A stretch of 64,000 bases of DNA, from assembly GCA_008508345.1 (NCBI GenBank), contig QNGE01000298.1, positions 226,979 to 290,978 of the forward strand. Reading direction: 5' to 3'. The notes beneath the pieces were generated by a model that was given only the letters and a program-made list of their open reading frames with translations, was not told the origin of the DNA and made no database searches. Made by a program: the position numbers and the translations under genes. This DNA is from Paragonimus westermani. Taxonomy: Eukaryota > Platyhelminthes > Trematoda > Plagiorchiida > Troglotrematidae. Below are positions 23,351-36,100 of this stretch, one piece after another (within the stretch, counting starts at the first letter, position 1; each line of letters starts with the position of its first letter).

Positions 23351-26300
23351 GTGAATGAAAACCAATTTAATTATTAGTTAGTTCCCAAAGCTTCTCTCAG
23401 TAAAGTCGGATGGCCAGTTACTTGGTTTTCTGTGTGCACTAGGGAATCGGAGAGAACTGCCTGGTCTCAAAAAACATTCAAAACTGAGTGCACTACTTTT
23501 TCAGACGTAGACGAATGTTTCACCTTAATGCTAGCAAACATTTTGAAAAATGCCACTAAAATGGTAGTGACTAAAATGCAAATGAGAACGGAGTGAAATT
23601 GCCGTAGGAAATAGACGTAAAATGGATTCCTCAATCTTGTTCACACTTAGGCAAACTTGACCTCTAATGTTCACCTTCTGTTTTAGGCTTACAGTTACTC
23701 ACACGGTTAGGTAACTTGGTTTGCTGGCGTTAGCGACAACTCGCTGAAGGTTTTGTTTTTTCACCTCATATAGTCAAAACAACTTAGGATGACGACCGTT
23801 CATGACGGTTGGGTTGAGGTCAATAGCCGCGCCCGTTAGATTTACCGAATTTGTCAGCCGTACCAGTGCTACCCAACAGAAAACATATAGTGATACTATC
23901 GTATACCCATGAATGTTACTTGTGTAGGCTACAGGTTTACAGGCCATATCTCCTTCGCAAAGCAGTTGGTCTATTTAAACTTGTCCGGCCTTTTAATTAT
24001 CAGCTGTAAAAAATAAGCACTTAGTCCTCCAACGATTGAAGTTACGAGATAACAGCTGATGACTTATTGTATTCAGGTTTGTTGCATTAATTCCTCGAGG
24101 CTGTAAATGACCACCTACTTTTGTTTAACCTGCAAACGATCGTTCATCTACCTCCACCCCATACGTGTTCAAGGGTGGTTTTGCAAGTGGCTCCTACCAC
24201 CACCAACACAACCACCACCCAATCTAGCGGATAATTAGTTGAACTACACTTCTGACGCTTGCTAACTAGTCACGCGTTTGATTCCATATCGTTTTCGATG
24301 ATGATGTTACGATCCAGCAAAGGTAATCTATGTTCTATCATCACTTTAGCAGTTCACGGAAGCATCTCACTGCACGCTTAAAATAGGGTTTAACTTATTA
24401 GAGTAAATGGCTTTAGCCAACAAGGGCGCGACGACAGTTCGAATTAATCGAACAGTCCACTATGTATCACAGAGGCATTAGGCTAGCATACCTCAAATGA
24501 CAGGAAAAAATTTCCACCTAACTTCTAGGTCGAAGCAAAAGCTTTTACACACTGGAGTTTTGCAATCACATTGTCGACATCTGCTTAGCAGTGAAAACCA
24601 CCGGTAAAGAAAAGAAATTAATGGTATTTGTTTCAGACGTCCGCTTGTTTCAAAAGGCAAGTGGTTACCATATCTGGAGGCTTTTAGGTGGTCTGCCTGA
24701 TTCGATATTTTATGCAGTGGTGCTCAAAATTGTCAAGTGATCGGCGTTATCACAAGAAGTGCAGGAACTCATATTCATGGACTAAGAGGAGGTAACTTGC
24801 ACCAGTCATGAGTAAATAACTGTTAGCATGTAACTGCACACTGAAATGACTAGATTGCTGCGCAGACAGGCTGCCCCTGTCTTAAACCGATTGTTCAGAC
24901 GTTTGGTTTGGAGACAGCTAGATAAGGAAGAGAAAATTTCACTGAGCCCTGAGACACGTTGGTGCTCAAAAGTAATCGACTAATTACCTGTTTAGTGAAC
25001 AGAAAGCTAGTAACGCGGGTGTTATGCGACCCAGCAGCCATCAAACTCGTTACCCTATTCATTTGTCTAGGGCACAGTCCTGTCACGTCAGTGAGTAGTT
25101 GTATGTTCGGAGTCATTAGGTTGAGCACCTGACCCTAGTTGCCATATCAGTATACACGTTTCACGTCGTCACATAAATCCCTTGTGGCCTTCAGAACATG
25201 TAGTGTAGATAATTTTGTTCTCATTGGTATGGTATAGAAGGAGTGAAATAGTAAGCCTCATTTTAACCTAGTTATGGGGACCATTTAAAGGGTCCCGACT
25301 TTTGTAATAGACCATTCCATAACTTCCACTGTTGGCTTCTGTCGATTCCAATCAGCAGCTATTTTTTCGAAGATGCAACTGCGGCATTGCAATCAATTGT
25401 TTAATCGTGACTGCCAGACGTTCAGATGTTCGTGATAGTTTCAACATGACTGATGTATGGTGCTTGGGAAATTTCTTCAAACTAGACCAAAGTTTCACCT
25501 ACCAGCCACAGAAAAAAGTGCAGTCAAGTAAGACTGGTGTTCAACTGATCCCAGTTGGAGTATTGTGTGTTATTCATTGTGCACCCCTTCTTGGATATCA
25601 CGCTCATCAAACATTACAGTTCACAGTGTCATATTGTATTTCGTAGCTAACACCTTGTTTGTGCGTTATAGGGGTCGTTACCTTCATGTTCAATGGGATA
25701 GGTAGATTAGTATAGATGTCAACTAATTTTTACAGTTACCACGTCATCTAGGACCTCGAACTAAACTGCGTTTCCAAATATTTGTTGTAAGTACTTTTAT
25801 CATCCAAGCTGCTGTTTGAATTCCAGAGCCTAAAATAAATGTGTAGTGGATCTAAACGCTATATACAGTTCAGTTGCGAATACAAAATAAAAAAATGATA
25901 AAAAATGAAAGCATCTGACTCACAGTAGTTCGTGAAGGTGCGTCGTTTAGAGTTCCACCACACGGAATGAAGTATCCGATGGATCTGTCGTATAGTTCCA
26001 CGTAACTTTAGAAGTCACAACGGAGATAATTCCGACGACCGATTAATTTGGAAATGTGCTGAAATAAATGCGGATTCCGTCAGCTGCTAACTCTTGCCAA
26101 ATCCGTACACACATGACACTGAACGCAGAGAGAGAACGCAGGGCTCGCGACCTTGGAAGTGCGTATTTTGCTAATTGAATCAACCTACATGATTTAAACG
26201 AGTGTACATGTGAATTTGAAGAAGATAAAAAGATTTGAGAAACAATGAGAATTATGCTGTACAAAATGCTATACAAAACGCTACAAATAACATAGATAAC

Positions 26301-27363
26301 CCGAAAATGAGTTGTTTCTTACACAACTCAACATGCTTCTGTTATAGAATGTTTGTTCGTGGTGTAGTTGGTACATATACTGAATGGGTTGCAACACCAA
26401 TTAAATCAGTAGTGTGTTTGCGGTGATTTTTGAATGTTAAATTTATAATACCTACGCCACCTTACTATGATGAACTTATAAAATATCATTTTCACGAATT
26501 CTGTTCCAAGACCCCACCCACCTGAGTTTTAATATGTAGCTGCTTAGATTTTGTCATACAGCAATACATTTCCACCTTTTTGCACAAGGTACTTCACACG
26601 ATGTGTTATGCAGCCAGACAATCACATGTGGGCAGGTTGAGAGTATAGCTGATCTAATGTTTTTAGCCTAACCAAGTAAACCTCAGAGAACCAGTCGAGG
26701 GGCATAGCGCTGGATGACATGTGCAAATCTTCAACAAAGTGTGCTTCGCACTCCCATCTAATCAAAAACCGATGTCTATGAGCTTTATTGGAAATACGTG
26801 AAGTTGGCGATCCTCAAACTCACTTCAGACTGTTTGAATGTGTTGCAAAACCACCTTGATACGAAACATCTGTCTAGCCGAACTCTCAATAAGCGGAAAG
26901 ATGAAGCTATATCCAAGGATGTATTCAGTTATGGTTTAACGGCGGAATCTTTATGGCCTACCACAATATTGAAAGTTAGCCTAAATTTCACCATGGAGTG
27001 CATTCTCAAGTGACCCGAATTGACAAACGAGCAGGGGCCATATATTTAACGCAAACTTAATTACTTTACCATTATTGACTACTAAATCCGTTGTTGTGTT
27101 GCCTTTCGTTATTGACATTTTGCCCACACGAGCTGCCCAGTTTTCTAATACTTTCCTGTACTCTGTTTATTATTTGCATCACTCTCAGCTTATTTAGACT
27201 AGTCCTATGTGTGTTTTGCACGGTCAACCGTAACTTTATTTTTCATCAATTTATATTGTATTGGCTTTCTAGATGCTAAACTGTGAAGCCGTTAAGTCAA
27301 CTGTCCGTAACAAATAAATTTGAACAAGTGACTCAGAGAGTTTGAAACAATGGTTCCCATCGT
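23351..27363. other. Long non-coding stretch
   Basis: Short open runs only; the longest is 104 codons at 25332-25646 (+), with no domain. The run of CCACCA-type triplets near 24200 is too short to count as a repeat array. Confidence 0.4.
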
Positions 27364-27364
27364 T

Positions 27365-27608
27365 AAATTTGAAAAAAGCCAATAGTAACATGTAAGATGT
27401 CTTGCGCAATGACATTTCGTTCGCATCTCATCGGTTACTTTTGCGAAATTAACATACACTTTATATAGTTAGGCAGCAAGCAGCTAGGCAAAATCAATCC
27501 AGAAATATTTGAAACAGTCAGTCAGGTGACCAAGGCGGGAGCAGCAAAATGGAACTGATTGATAATTTCGATTCAATAAGGGAGTGGTTAAAGATACTTA
27601 CATTGAGC
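27365..27608 (+). repeat. Left inverted arm of Penelope-like copy
   Basis: Pairs with the reverse complement of 28302-28546. The inner end (27565-27606) overlaps the start of the endonuclease reading frame, so the arm runs a little way into the coding part. Confidence 0.85.
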
Positions 27609-28219
27609 TAGAAAGTGAACTGATGTTACTGCCAGAGACTCTTATAGAAAATGGTTATCCCGAAAGGTTTATTAAGAATTATTCTACTCCACAAACAACG
27701 CGGGTTACACCCATTACTGTTCCTCGCAAGCCTGCCTATCTAACTCGTCCTTTTGAAAGTGATAATGTTTCAGCCCTGATTAAACGCCGTTTAAATGCAG
27801 CACTCAAGCGCACATACAACACCGCCCGACTGTTCTACGTGGATGAAACCACCCGTGTTCCAACTACATCCAGAAAGGACGTGGTGCCCCCTTTCGCCCA
27901 ATCCAATATTGTATACATGTTTGATTGTGTCTGTGGAAGCAGATACGTCGGCAGAACCAGGAGGCACCTTGGCACACGTATCAACGAACACATACCGAAA
28001 TGGCTTTTGAATTCGGGGGTCGGTTGTGCCGTCAGTGCTATTACAAAAAACCTTCTACAGACATGCCACTCATTGGACCCTAGAACGGCTTTCGGAGTGT
28101 TTTCTAGACCCAAGCTAATGCAGGCTCTCAATATTGCGGAAGCTATCGCATTACTTCGACTGAATTCCTCTTTATGCGCTCAGAAACAGTTGGTGACTAA
28201 CCTTTCACTTTGTTGGTAA
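27584..28219 (+). CDS. Penelope-like polyprotein C-terminus: linker and GIY-YIG endonuclease
   Basis: The frame has 211 codons, open to its stop. The first part (LIENGYPERFIKNY, about residues 20-33) is the end of the RT thumb and linker of Penelope-like elements. The endonuclease begins near residue 109 with VYMFDCVCGSRYVGRT, the GIY-YIG core in its Penelope form, with a cysteine pair before YVGRT. The catalytic arginine and EH pair follow in LGTRINEH, and the rest continues to a C-terminal AEAIALLRLNSSLCAQ helix that is also seen in the element at 61 kb (AEAISIRLRNPDLCAQ). This domain nicks target DNA for reverse transcription. The RT itself is missing, so the copy cannot move alone. The GTG used as first codon is only the frame limit; there is no natural start, since the copy is 5'-truncated. 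Confidence 0.8.
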   Translation: MVKDTYIELESELMLLPETLIENGYPERFIKNYSTPQTTRVTPITVPRKPAYLTRPFESDNVSALIKRRLNAALKRTYNTARLFYVDETTRVPTTSRKDVVPPFAQSNIVYMFDCVCGSRYVGRTRRHLGTRINEHIPKWLLNSGVGCAVSAITKNLLQTCHSLDPRTAFGVFSRPKLMQALNIAEAIALLRLNSSLCAQKQLVTNLSLCW

Positions 28220-28301
28220 GAATGCAACTGGTACTTTTTGTACAGTATTTTAGTTCTTGTTTGTTTTCTGTGGATTTTTCTAACCATATCTGACCTCCCC
28301 C

Positions 28302-28546
28302 ACTCAATATGTATGTATCTTTAACCACTCCCTTATTGAATCGAAATTATCAATCAGTTCCATTTTGCTGCTCCCGCTTTGGTCACCTGACTGACTGTTT
28401 CAAATATTTCTGGATTGATTTCGCCTAGCTGCTTGTTGCCCAACTATATAAAGTGTATGTTAATTTCGCAAAAGTAACCGATGAGATGCGAACGAAATGT
28501 CATTGCGCAAGTCATCTTCCATGTTACTATTGGCCTTTTCAAATTA
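28302..28546 (-). repeat. Right inverted arm of Penelope-like copy
   Basis: Reverse complement of the left arm. It lies 82 bases beyond the stop codon of the endonuclease frame, which identifies it as the natural 3' end of the element, the left arm being the extra inverted copy. Confidence 0.85.
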
Positions 28547-30535
28547 CTCAAAGAGTGCTACGCCGGTAGTGGTTGAAGATATAGATGGGTGGAGCACGTT
28601 GGATAATATTCGAACAACAATGATACTTTTCTAAATATAGCCATTCTGACTTCGCATGATCTCTAATTGCCAGCAAATAGTTGCAAATAGTCAGAAAGGA
28701 TATAATCAGTATTTCCAGGCTGCTATGAGACGTACGGTGTTTGCAGGTGCTTAAGCAGCTCAGATAAACTCAGAAACTATGAGATTCTCACTGGATGTGA
28801 CAGACTGAAAAGCGAGTGCATTCTCGGAAGGACACTTTCGTTTGTTTTAAATAAACGATGCATATACGATCACGACCATCATGGGCACTTCTGACTGTGT
28901 GCAGTGTAATAACCAGCCTGCTACAGTCGACTTATTTTAAAAGGAGCGTGGTTGCTGTTTTAATCACCAAGAAACGGGCCGTAGGAAAAGGTATGCAGCT
29001 AACGGCAACTTTTTTTCACAGGCGTTCGAAAACTGGTTCATTTCTTACTGACATAGTGATAACGTGACTTTCAAACACAAAATTCTGCATGCTCTAGGTC
29101 ATTGTCTACCAGGTCTCCCACTCACCGAAGATGAACATCTACTAGGCTATTCTTTAACAGAACTTCAGTCAGGTCGTATCTGTGATCACACATAGATCAG
29201 TTAAGAGTTCTGTGATTCCACTCGAATGGAATACAGGTACAAAGTGCTTGCTGGAAAACTTTCGACTTACTGCCGCCGCAAGTTGATTTTTTGTTTCGGT
29301 GCGAGTTGCAGATAAGACAGCCTGCCTGGCAGCTCATCAAAATGTTCATTCGTTAAAAGTCATGCATTGTTTATATCTATAAACCGTCCAGTAAAACCTG
29401 TGTCGGTTTTGCGCGGTCTAAATACAGTCCGTAGTTACTGGTTGCTGACGGGTGTCCAGTGGTAAACACTGTCTGATCGAGGTCGGTATTTGACATTGGG
29501 CCCTACGTTGTTCCCATGGACAAATACTTTTTAAATAAGTTCCAAACATCTTTCCTTCAGCCGACTATGGTTTTTCAGTTTTATCCAGAAATAAGCATTC
29601 CAAGAAAAAGTATTTATTACAGGGACGACTTTCCTGAATTTCATCAGTTACTACAGCGAAAATGTATGATGAATCAATAAAGCTGTAATTCAATAACGTT
29701 TTGTACCCCGCGGTATGATGATTTTATATTACTATCAGCAAAGATGTGATCACGAAAAATTCAAGAATTATGGAACAAATATTGAATGGGGATGGTTGGC
29801 AGTGAGAATGACGGAGAATGTGGATGACATAATGACAAGGGTTAATGTGAAATTGAAATGTAACGTAAGATCAGTGCATAAGTAAATGTAAAATGGTGTA
29901 GAAAATAAATCCGATTGGAGTAGAGGTTACTAAGTCCAAGTGAGAGAGATGATGGTAAGATTTTATGCCAAAAGAATGACGGTTGTTCAACAGATTGTCA
30001 AAACTTGTCGTGATTTTGGATGACGCGTTAGTTCCAAGGAAATTGTTGTGTTAACGTTTTGCTAAGTCTCTTTTAGATTATCTGGCTGGTAGTGAATTTG
30101 GTCCACATTGTCAGGTCCGTCAGCCATTTGAGGATGTGATAATTTCTAAGAATTCCCTGTAGCCTCTAACTCTATCCAGCCTACCTGTTTCCAAATGTTT
30201 AAATGAAACCATGAATGAGGCTGAAAATGACGTCTTACGTTAAGCAGTCTAGTCTGGACGAAGAAGATATCGGCGTATTCTTCTTAGCAAGCAGTAGATG
30301 TATCACTTTTCGTATTTGCATACCTGGTGGCGTAAACCTGTCTTATCAGACTGGTTTGAATCTAGCCGAGGCCATGATTTTTCATATTTGAGTCCTATTC
30401 AGAATAAAAAATTTATGGAAGAGTCAACGGTAATTTAATATTTTTATGAGGTACGATTATGATAGTTTGTTCGAGATCAATGGAATTAGTCTGTTTATTA
30501 GTAAAAAGTGAAAGGCAGTCATTTACTCAGAGTGT
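28547..30535. other. Non-coding stretch
   Basis: No supported feature. Open runs are 60-70 codons at most and featureless. Confidence 0.4.
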
Positions 30536-30536
30536 C

Positions 30537-30763
30537 ACCAGATATACCTGTTCATCCATTTCTAACTTATCAGTTACAACAGTTTCGTGCACTACACGGA
30601 GTAATGTGTGCACAAATCGATATGGTTGGGCATGGATGTAAACCACCTAAAATGGAGATGCTGATCCGAGAAGTCGCTAATGTGGTGTACATTTTTACAC
30701 AACCAGCTGTCTATCTTCCTAGTCAAGAGGACCACCACAAAAACCATTTGATCGGTTGCTGCA
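30537..30763 (+). CDS. Candidate host exon, function unknown
   Basis: A frame without stops from about 30508 to 30777 is bounded by plausible splice signals: a pyrimidine-containing acceptor ending TTTACTCAG at 30536 and a donor CAG|GTTAGA at about 30763. Translated, it reads like ordinary protein (SPDIPVHPFLTYQLQQFRAL, then MCAQIDMVGHG, KPPKMEMLIREV), with balanced composition and no low complexity. I cannot assign a family. No neighbouring exon was recognised on either side, so the gene, if real, has large introns or lies mostly outside. Chance remains possible. Confidence 0.35.
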
Positions 30764-30777
30764 GGTTAGAACACTAA

Positions 30778-33149
30778 TCTAATGTTTCATACAAAGAAAC
30801 AGGTTTGACGTAAGACTTCGTTCAGGTGTTGCCTAGGGAACGAAACCTGTCAGAGTTGTGTAAGATGTGCTGTTCTGAATATCTCATAAATGTACTAACT
30901 AACACACAATCTAATAGGCTGACCGTCGCGATCACGTCTGATCATCTGCGAAGCACCTCATCGAACAAGCATTGCACATTAGGCGCGCAAAGATAAGGTA
31001 GTTTACTTGGTTCGTCTGTGTCCTATCGTACACGTAGAACTCAAGTACGGTTGGGCAATAATATTGTACTGCAACAAAGAGAGTAAATACAGGGTGCGAA
31101 CCTTAAGCTACTGCAAGCAAGCAAGCTCGGGACACCACAAAGGCATATGTGTATGCCGGGAGTGCCGGCATATCTCAGCTTGCGATACTCATTTATGCTT
31201 ATATTCACACATTCTCACAAGCCGCCTGAAATTTTTCTTGCCGCATCTAACTTTTCTGTTCAATAATGTTCAGAATGAAGACAGACAAATATGCTTTGTT
31301 AACTCACCTTCAGGCCGATGCAATAATATGGGAAGTTAACAGAATTTGATCGAGACATCCATCTGTCTTATGGCAGAGAAACCACACCACTGAGCAATCA
31401 GTTGGCCATGGCCTAGTCAGCCCAATATGTCACGCTCGTCCATTTGCTTTGATCGTGCAGTCCGGTAGATTTTTGGCCATGGTGAGTTCAAAGCGTGAAA
31501 AAAGTCGCTCTTAATGACACGATACCGGATCAAGCGGCACTATAAAGTGTCCTCATTTGGACTGCATACTTCACACTGCATGCTGTTACGGTTGTTTTGA
31601 GTACTAATTACCACCGATTTTCAACCAACCGTTAAAGAAATAGTTGTAATTACGCAAAATATCTGATAACAGTGAATGAAATAATAGCGGAACTAATTGA
31701 TAAGTGACTAAAATCACAGAGTTTTTCAGGTTTCCTCACTACCAACATATGAAAATGGCGCAAATGACAGTTGCAATATACAGCAAGTTGACTGTGAGTC
31801 TAAACTAAATGAGAAAAAAAGATTGCCATTTGCACGCTTTTGAATGCATAGCTTTTTCGCTGTTTTATCCCATCTGTTCTGCATCAGTCACTCATTTTCA
31901 AAGCCTGGGACAAATTATTCCTGGTGCACTACTCGTGGGCATTAATAAGTAGTGACATCCCACGAAATAATTAAGGAGGTATGCCGAAATAGAGTTTTGC
32001 GGGCCTCGATACTAAGACACTAACGTGTACAATGGGCTAAGTTAGAACTGCATCAGAACCCCCTTAGGCCACTCGATTAAACCGGCAAAAAAATCATTTG
32101 CCGATAAGTCTGTGCACTTACGAGTGAAGTCTTTGGCTGCCTATGTTTACCCTCATTGATAGACCAGCCTGCATTTTCCCAAGCACTAGGTCAGCTGAGT
32201 AGCGGTTGATCCATTAATTTTGCATAATACAAATCTGTTACAACTCTGAGAGGGTTGATCACTAAATGTGGATGACTACAAATGTTTCAGAAGGATTTCT
32301 TTGAACCCGATGTGGATTTGCTTTTGCTGATAGTGTTAAAAATTTTCAGCTTTCCTCAATGGCCACCAGGGTAAGTCAGGGAAAAACAAACATTCTGGCG
32401 ATAAGCTGATTTTCTAACAAATCGTTAAACCAACAGACAATGCTTATCATTTTCATTCAGCAGACTTCTTTCATTCGGACAAACTAAAGCAGCACATTTT
32501 GAACCACGTTTTACTTGTTGTATTCTAAAATTGATTGGATTAACAGAATCATGTATGTACTGGGACATTGGTCATATATTTTTCTTTCAGTGTGCAAAAA
32601 GTTAATTGGACTTTTTATTTGTTGCTGTCTTCGATGTTAATGCCATTATAGAGTCAGTTTTGAAAACGATAAATAGGCTCGACCATTCCGTAGGGGTGTA
32701 ACTCACGAAAAACCCATCAGTCTTTATGTATGACTCTCGTGTGTCAGGTTAGATTAAAATGTTTAAATACATTTTAAAGTTATGAGGGTGTCTAACAATT
32801 CTGTCTTGCATGAAGTGGAAGAAGTCTTTGAGCTACTTAAAAACACAACCCACTGATCATTATACAAACTTCACGAACATTATTCCACGGTTATTAATAG
32901 TAAATTTGACAAGGCACATGTGAACTGAACAGCTCAAGTTAGGAACACTAAATGGTACATGATATAAGTTTGTTCCGAATCATGAGGACCTTTCGAGGAC
33001 ACCTTAATATTACCATTATTTCCTGAAAACCAGCCAAACGGAGAATATTAGCACAGTGCACTGGGATTGCTCAGTTTCCGGAAAGTAAACATACTTCAAG
33101 AGCGAAGCCCCCCAAAGCTTCCCCAGTGTTTTCGTTAACTGTTTATCGA
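30778..33149. other. Non-coding stretch
   Basis: An open run of 110 codons at 31007-31339 (+) has a cysteine/histidine-rich middle but no ordered finger. A short perfect hairpin with 8-base arms (TATGCCGG/CCGGCATA) lies at about 31152-31172. Nothing else is supported. Confidence 0.4.
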
Positions 33150-36100
33150 CTGTTTGAGGCTGTTTTCTGAAAATATCAGCACAATAATAAGCACGGCTTT
33201 ATGTACTGCTCTTTTTCCGGCGCGCTATCATCCGAATATCTGGGAGCCGCTTGAACGCCAAATCACTGGGTACCGGCAGCATCTCCACTGGTACCATATT
33301 CCAGCTGTTAACGGACCACCGGGACAGACGAAAGGTAGGGTGGAATCGTCTTGGTAGCTGCTTAAGAACTGTAAGCAGGTGAGCCCTAAATCTGTTGTCA
33401 ATTCTGATATGAAAGTCCATTCTTAGCTCCTCCTCAATACAGCTTGTAAAATTTAAGGCATCATATTAAGATCACCCAACAGTCGCCGATAATCCAGGTG
33501 ATACGAATACAGTTGCTGAAGCCGCTTGTGATGGGAGAAGCACATCACTCCAGCAACTATAAGCATGGATTTTGTCTGTACTGTTTCAGGTTGAGACGCC
33601 TTTTCTTTTGTATATGGAAACACTTTTGTGTGGCTGTATTCCAGTCTCTGACGAATGTGAGAGGATAAAACGGCCTTGCTGGGTATCTTAGCAAAGAACA
33701 GACGGATTGCCGAGAGCAATCTCCTTGCTTTAACGTAGATTTACATAGCGTGAAAGTGCGTTGTGAAGGTGTCAGATACCACCACTCTAGGGTCTTGTTT
33801 CCTGCTACCTTATGTTAACAAGTGCCCGCCGACATGATATACCTCGACATCACGGATATCCTTCAAGTGCATGAAAGAGTATTTCTGTGAGTTTAGAGGC
33901 AAGCTCCATTGAATTGTTTATCTCAACACAGCTCCAACTCCTGTTGTAATAGTTCATTGTCCTCTACTGGAGAGATGGTCCTCCACTCCTTCGTGCCCTC
34001 AACGAGGACCAGGAAAGGTGAATTTAAATAGTACAGTAGTTCATTGATGAAAATCAAAAACAATAAGGGCTCAAGCACTAATTCTTGCGGAGCACCACTT
34101 GGGACAGGCAGTCATTCCAGCAAGTGTTGGTTGACATTGACAGCGAATGACCTGCTGTGAAGGATGTCTACTACTCAGTCTAATATAGGAGGGCTGACAG
34201 CACACGGTTTCACCTTAGTGAACAAATGATTATGTCAAGCACAGTCGAAAGCTTTGCTAAAATCAAGGAACACAGCGTTCCCAATATTGTCTTTGACTGT
34301 CGATTCCGTCCAGCGCTTTCTGGTAAGCATAAATGTTGTCAGGCGGAATTGTTCTCTGCGAAACCCTTGCTCCAACTCGCTGAGGAACATGAGGTGGTCC
34401 GTGTGCTGCTCTAGAGAAAATACCACCAACCGGTCCATTACGTTATCAAGTACACCAGTCAAGCATACTGACTGTTAGTTGATAACCACCGGTCGTTTTC
34501 CTCCACTATACATGGGCTCAATCACATTTTTCCCACTTCGTTAGAGGTATGCCTTCCTTCAGGGACTGCAAAAACAGATCCTTCAAGGTTGAGGAAAATT
34601 TCACCGCCGGTTCGTGTAACAGCAGAACATGGATGCTGTCGCGACTGTAGGAACTGCTGATATCAAGCATTCCAAGCTCGTTATTCAATTCTTCAACAGT
34701 GAACATTGTTTCCACAAGACGTGGTTGGACAGAATCGAGAAAGTCAGCGTGCTTATCATACTGGAACTAGACCGAAACATAGTGCCGAGTCATTAGCTGA
34801 CCCTTGTCGAAATCTACGGTAACTTTGTTTTTGAGCTTATCTGTCAGCGCTTGGATTCCTGCCTTGGTTCTGATGTGCCTTTGGATCTATACCCAGAGCT
34901 CGTTTGATGCCGCGGTGGATTCAACGCTGGCATTTCCTCGTATTGTTGAAGTTTTTCAGCCTCATGATATTACATTCATTTGGTGTTTTCTGACACACGC
35001 CTTGGGACTCATGACTAGTCCGGTTGCCCGTGCACTACGGCTGCCTGCGCCTGAGGATGGCACACAGTTCAATATCAAACCTAGGGGGTCCCTTACAATG
35101 AAGACGGTTCCAAAACATGGGTGCACACCGTTTTGCAACACCTAACAAGTCGTCTCTCATGTGCACCATTGCTCATCAACTGTGACCGCGATACCGGCCA
35201 GCTTGAAAGTGAACACGGCCTCCTCATTTTTTTCCAGTAGAATTCTCCGGGCATTTCGTCAAAGCCAAATGGGTGCTGCCCGTGGTTCATTTGTTGCCTA
35301 CCATAAGTCCAACAGTTCATTGTCCCTCCTTCCTCTGGCAGGCAAGATATTTATGTGATTGATGGCGGACTCCTGTGAGGAAAACACCAGATCCAAATTG
35401 CAGTGGCATCCAGCCTACAACCAAGTGGGAGCCGCCACGTTTTGGTATGAATTCAACCCGTCGATTACCAGCCGAAGCAGTGGATAAGAAAGATGGTCTA
35501 AACCACATGTACAAGCCTACGTTCTTCAAGCCGTATCGGGCGCTTCGATGCCTCCCATGGTCAGGCAGTGATTGATCTAAGAGAGAGCAGATGTGAGTCA
35601 GTAGCCGAGCTATAAACGCATCAGGAGAGTGGTGCATCGCATCTAATACAACAGAAATGTTCGATGGTACCTACTCTGCACCATAGTTTTTATGGTCACC
35701 GTCAGAGTCAGCTCTAGCTAGCACCAGTGTACCCGGCATATTCCCACAGATGAGAAGCATTATGCTTTCTGCTTGCACTGGCGTGATCCAAAGAAAAACG
35801 GACTTATCGTGAAAAGTAAACTTCAGAGCCCAACACTTCTTCTGACCTCCACATCTCTACAAAAGACAGGACCGCAGGGTTATGTGTTCGAAATCACTTC
35901 TGCACGCCATCCATCTTGCTTAAGAGGTGTTGGACGTCTGAGCATGCTACCGTGTCAATGGAAGGGGAAGGGTGAAGGTTATTAACGGGGCATTTGGTAT
36001 CCCCGTTGTTTACGGTAAACAAAAGAGACTTCCTGCAGACCTTAGATCTTCTCCGCCTAACCTGAAATTCCTCAAAGAAAAGATCACACTCCGCTTTGTC

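Larger units (their letters stand above)
27365..28546 (+). mobile_element. 5'-truncated Penelope-like element copy with inverted terminal arms
   Basis: The copy consists of a left arm (27365-27608), the end of a Penelope-like polyprotein with its GIY-YIG endonuclease (27584-28219), about 80 bases of 3' untranslated sequence, and a right arm (28302-28546) that is the reverse complement of the left arm. Penelope-like elements are known for such terminal-repeat structures, in which an inverted partial copy of the 3' end sits at a truncated 5' end. The arms differ at only about eight positions by eye, so the insertion is probably young. Target-site duplications were not identified. Coordinates are those where the arm match fades. 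Confidence 0.8.

Noticed and set aside
35093..35637. Two minus-strand open frames as independent proteins
   Set aside because: They are out-of-frame pieces over the endonuclease region of the long LINE; LDLVFSSQE in another frame is the real trace.
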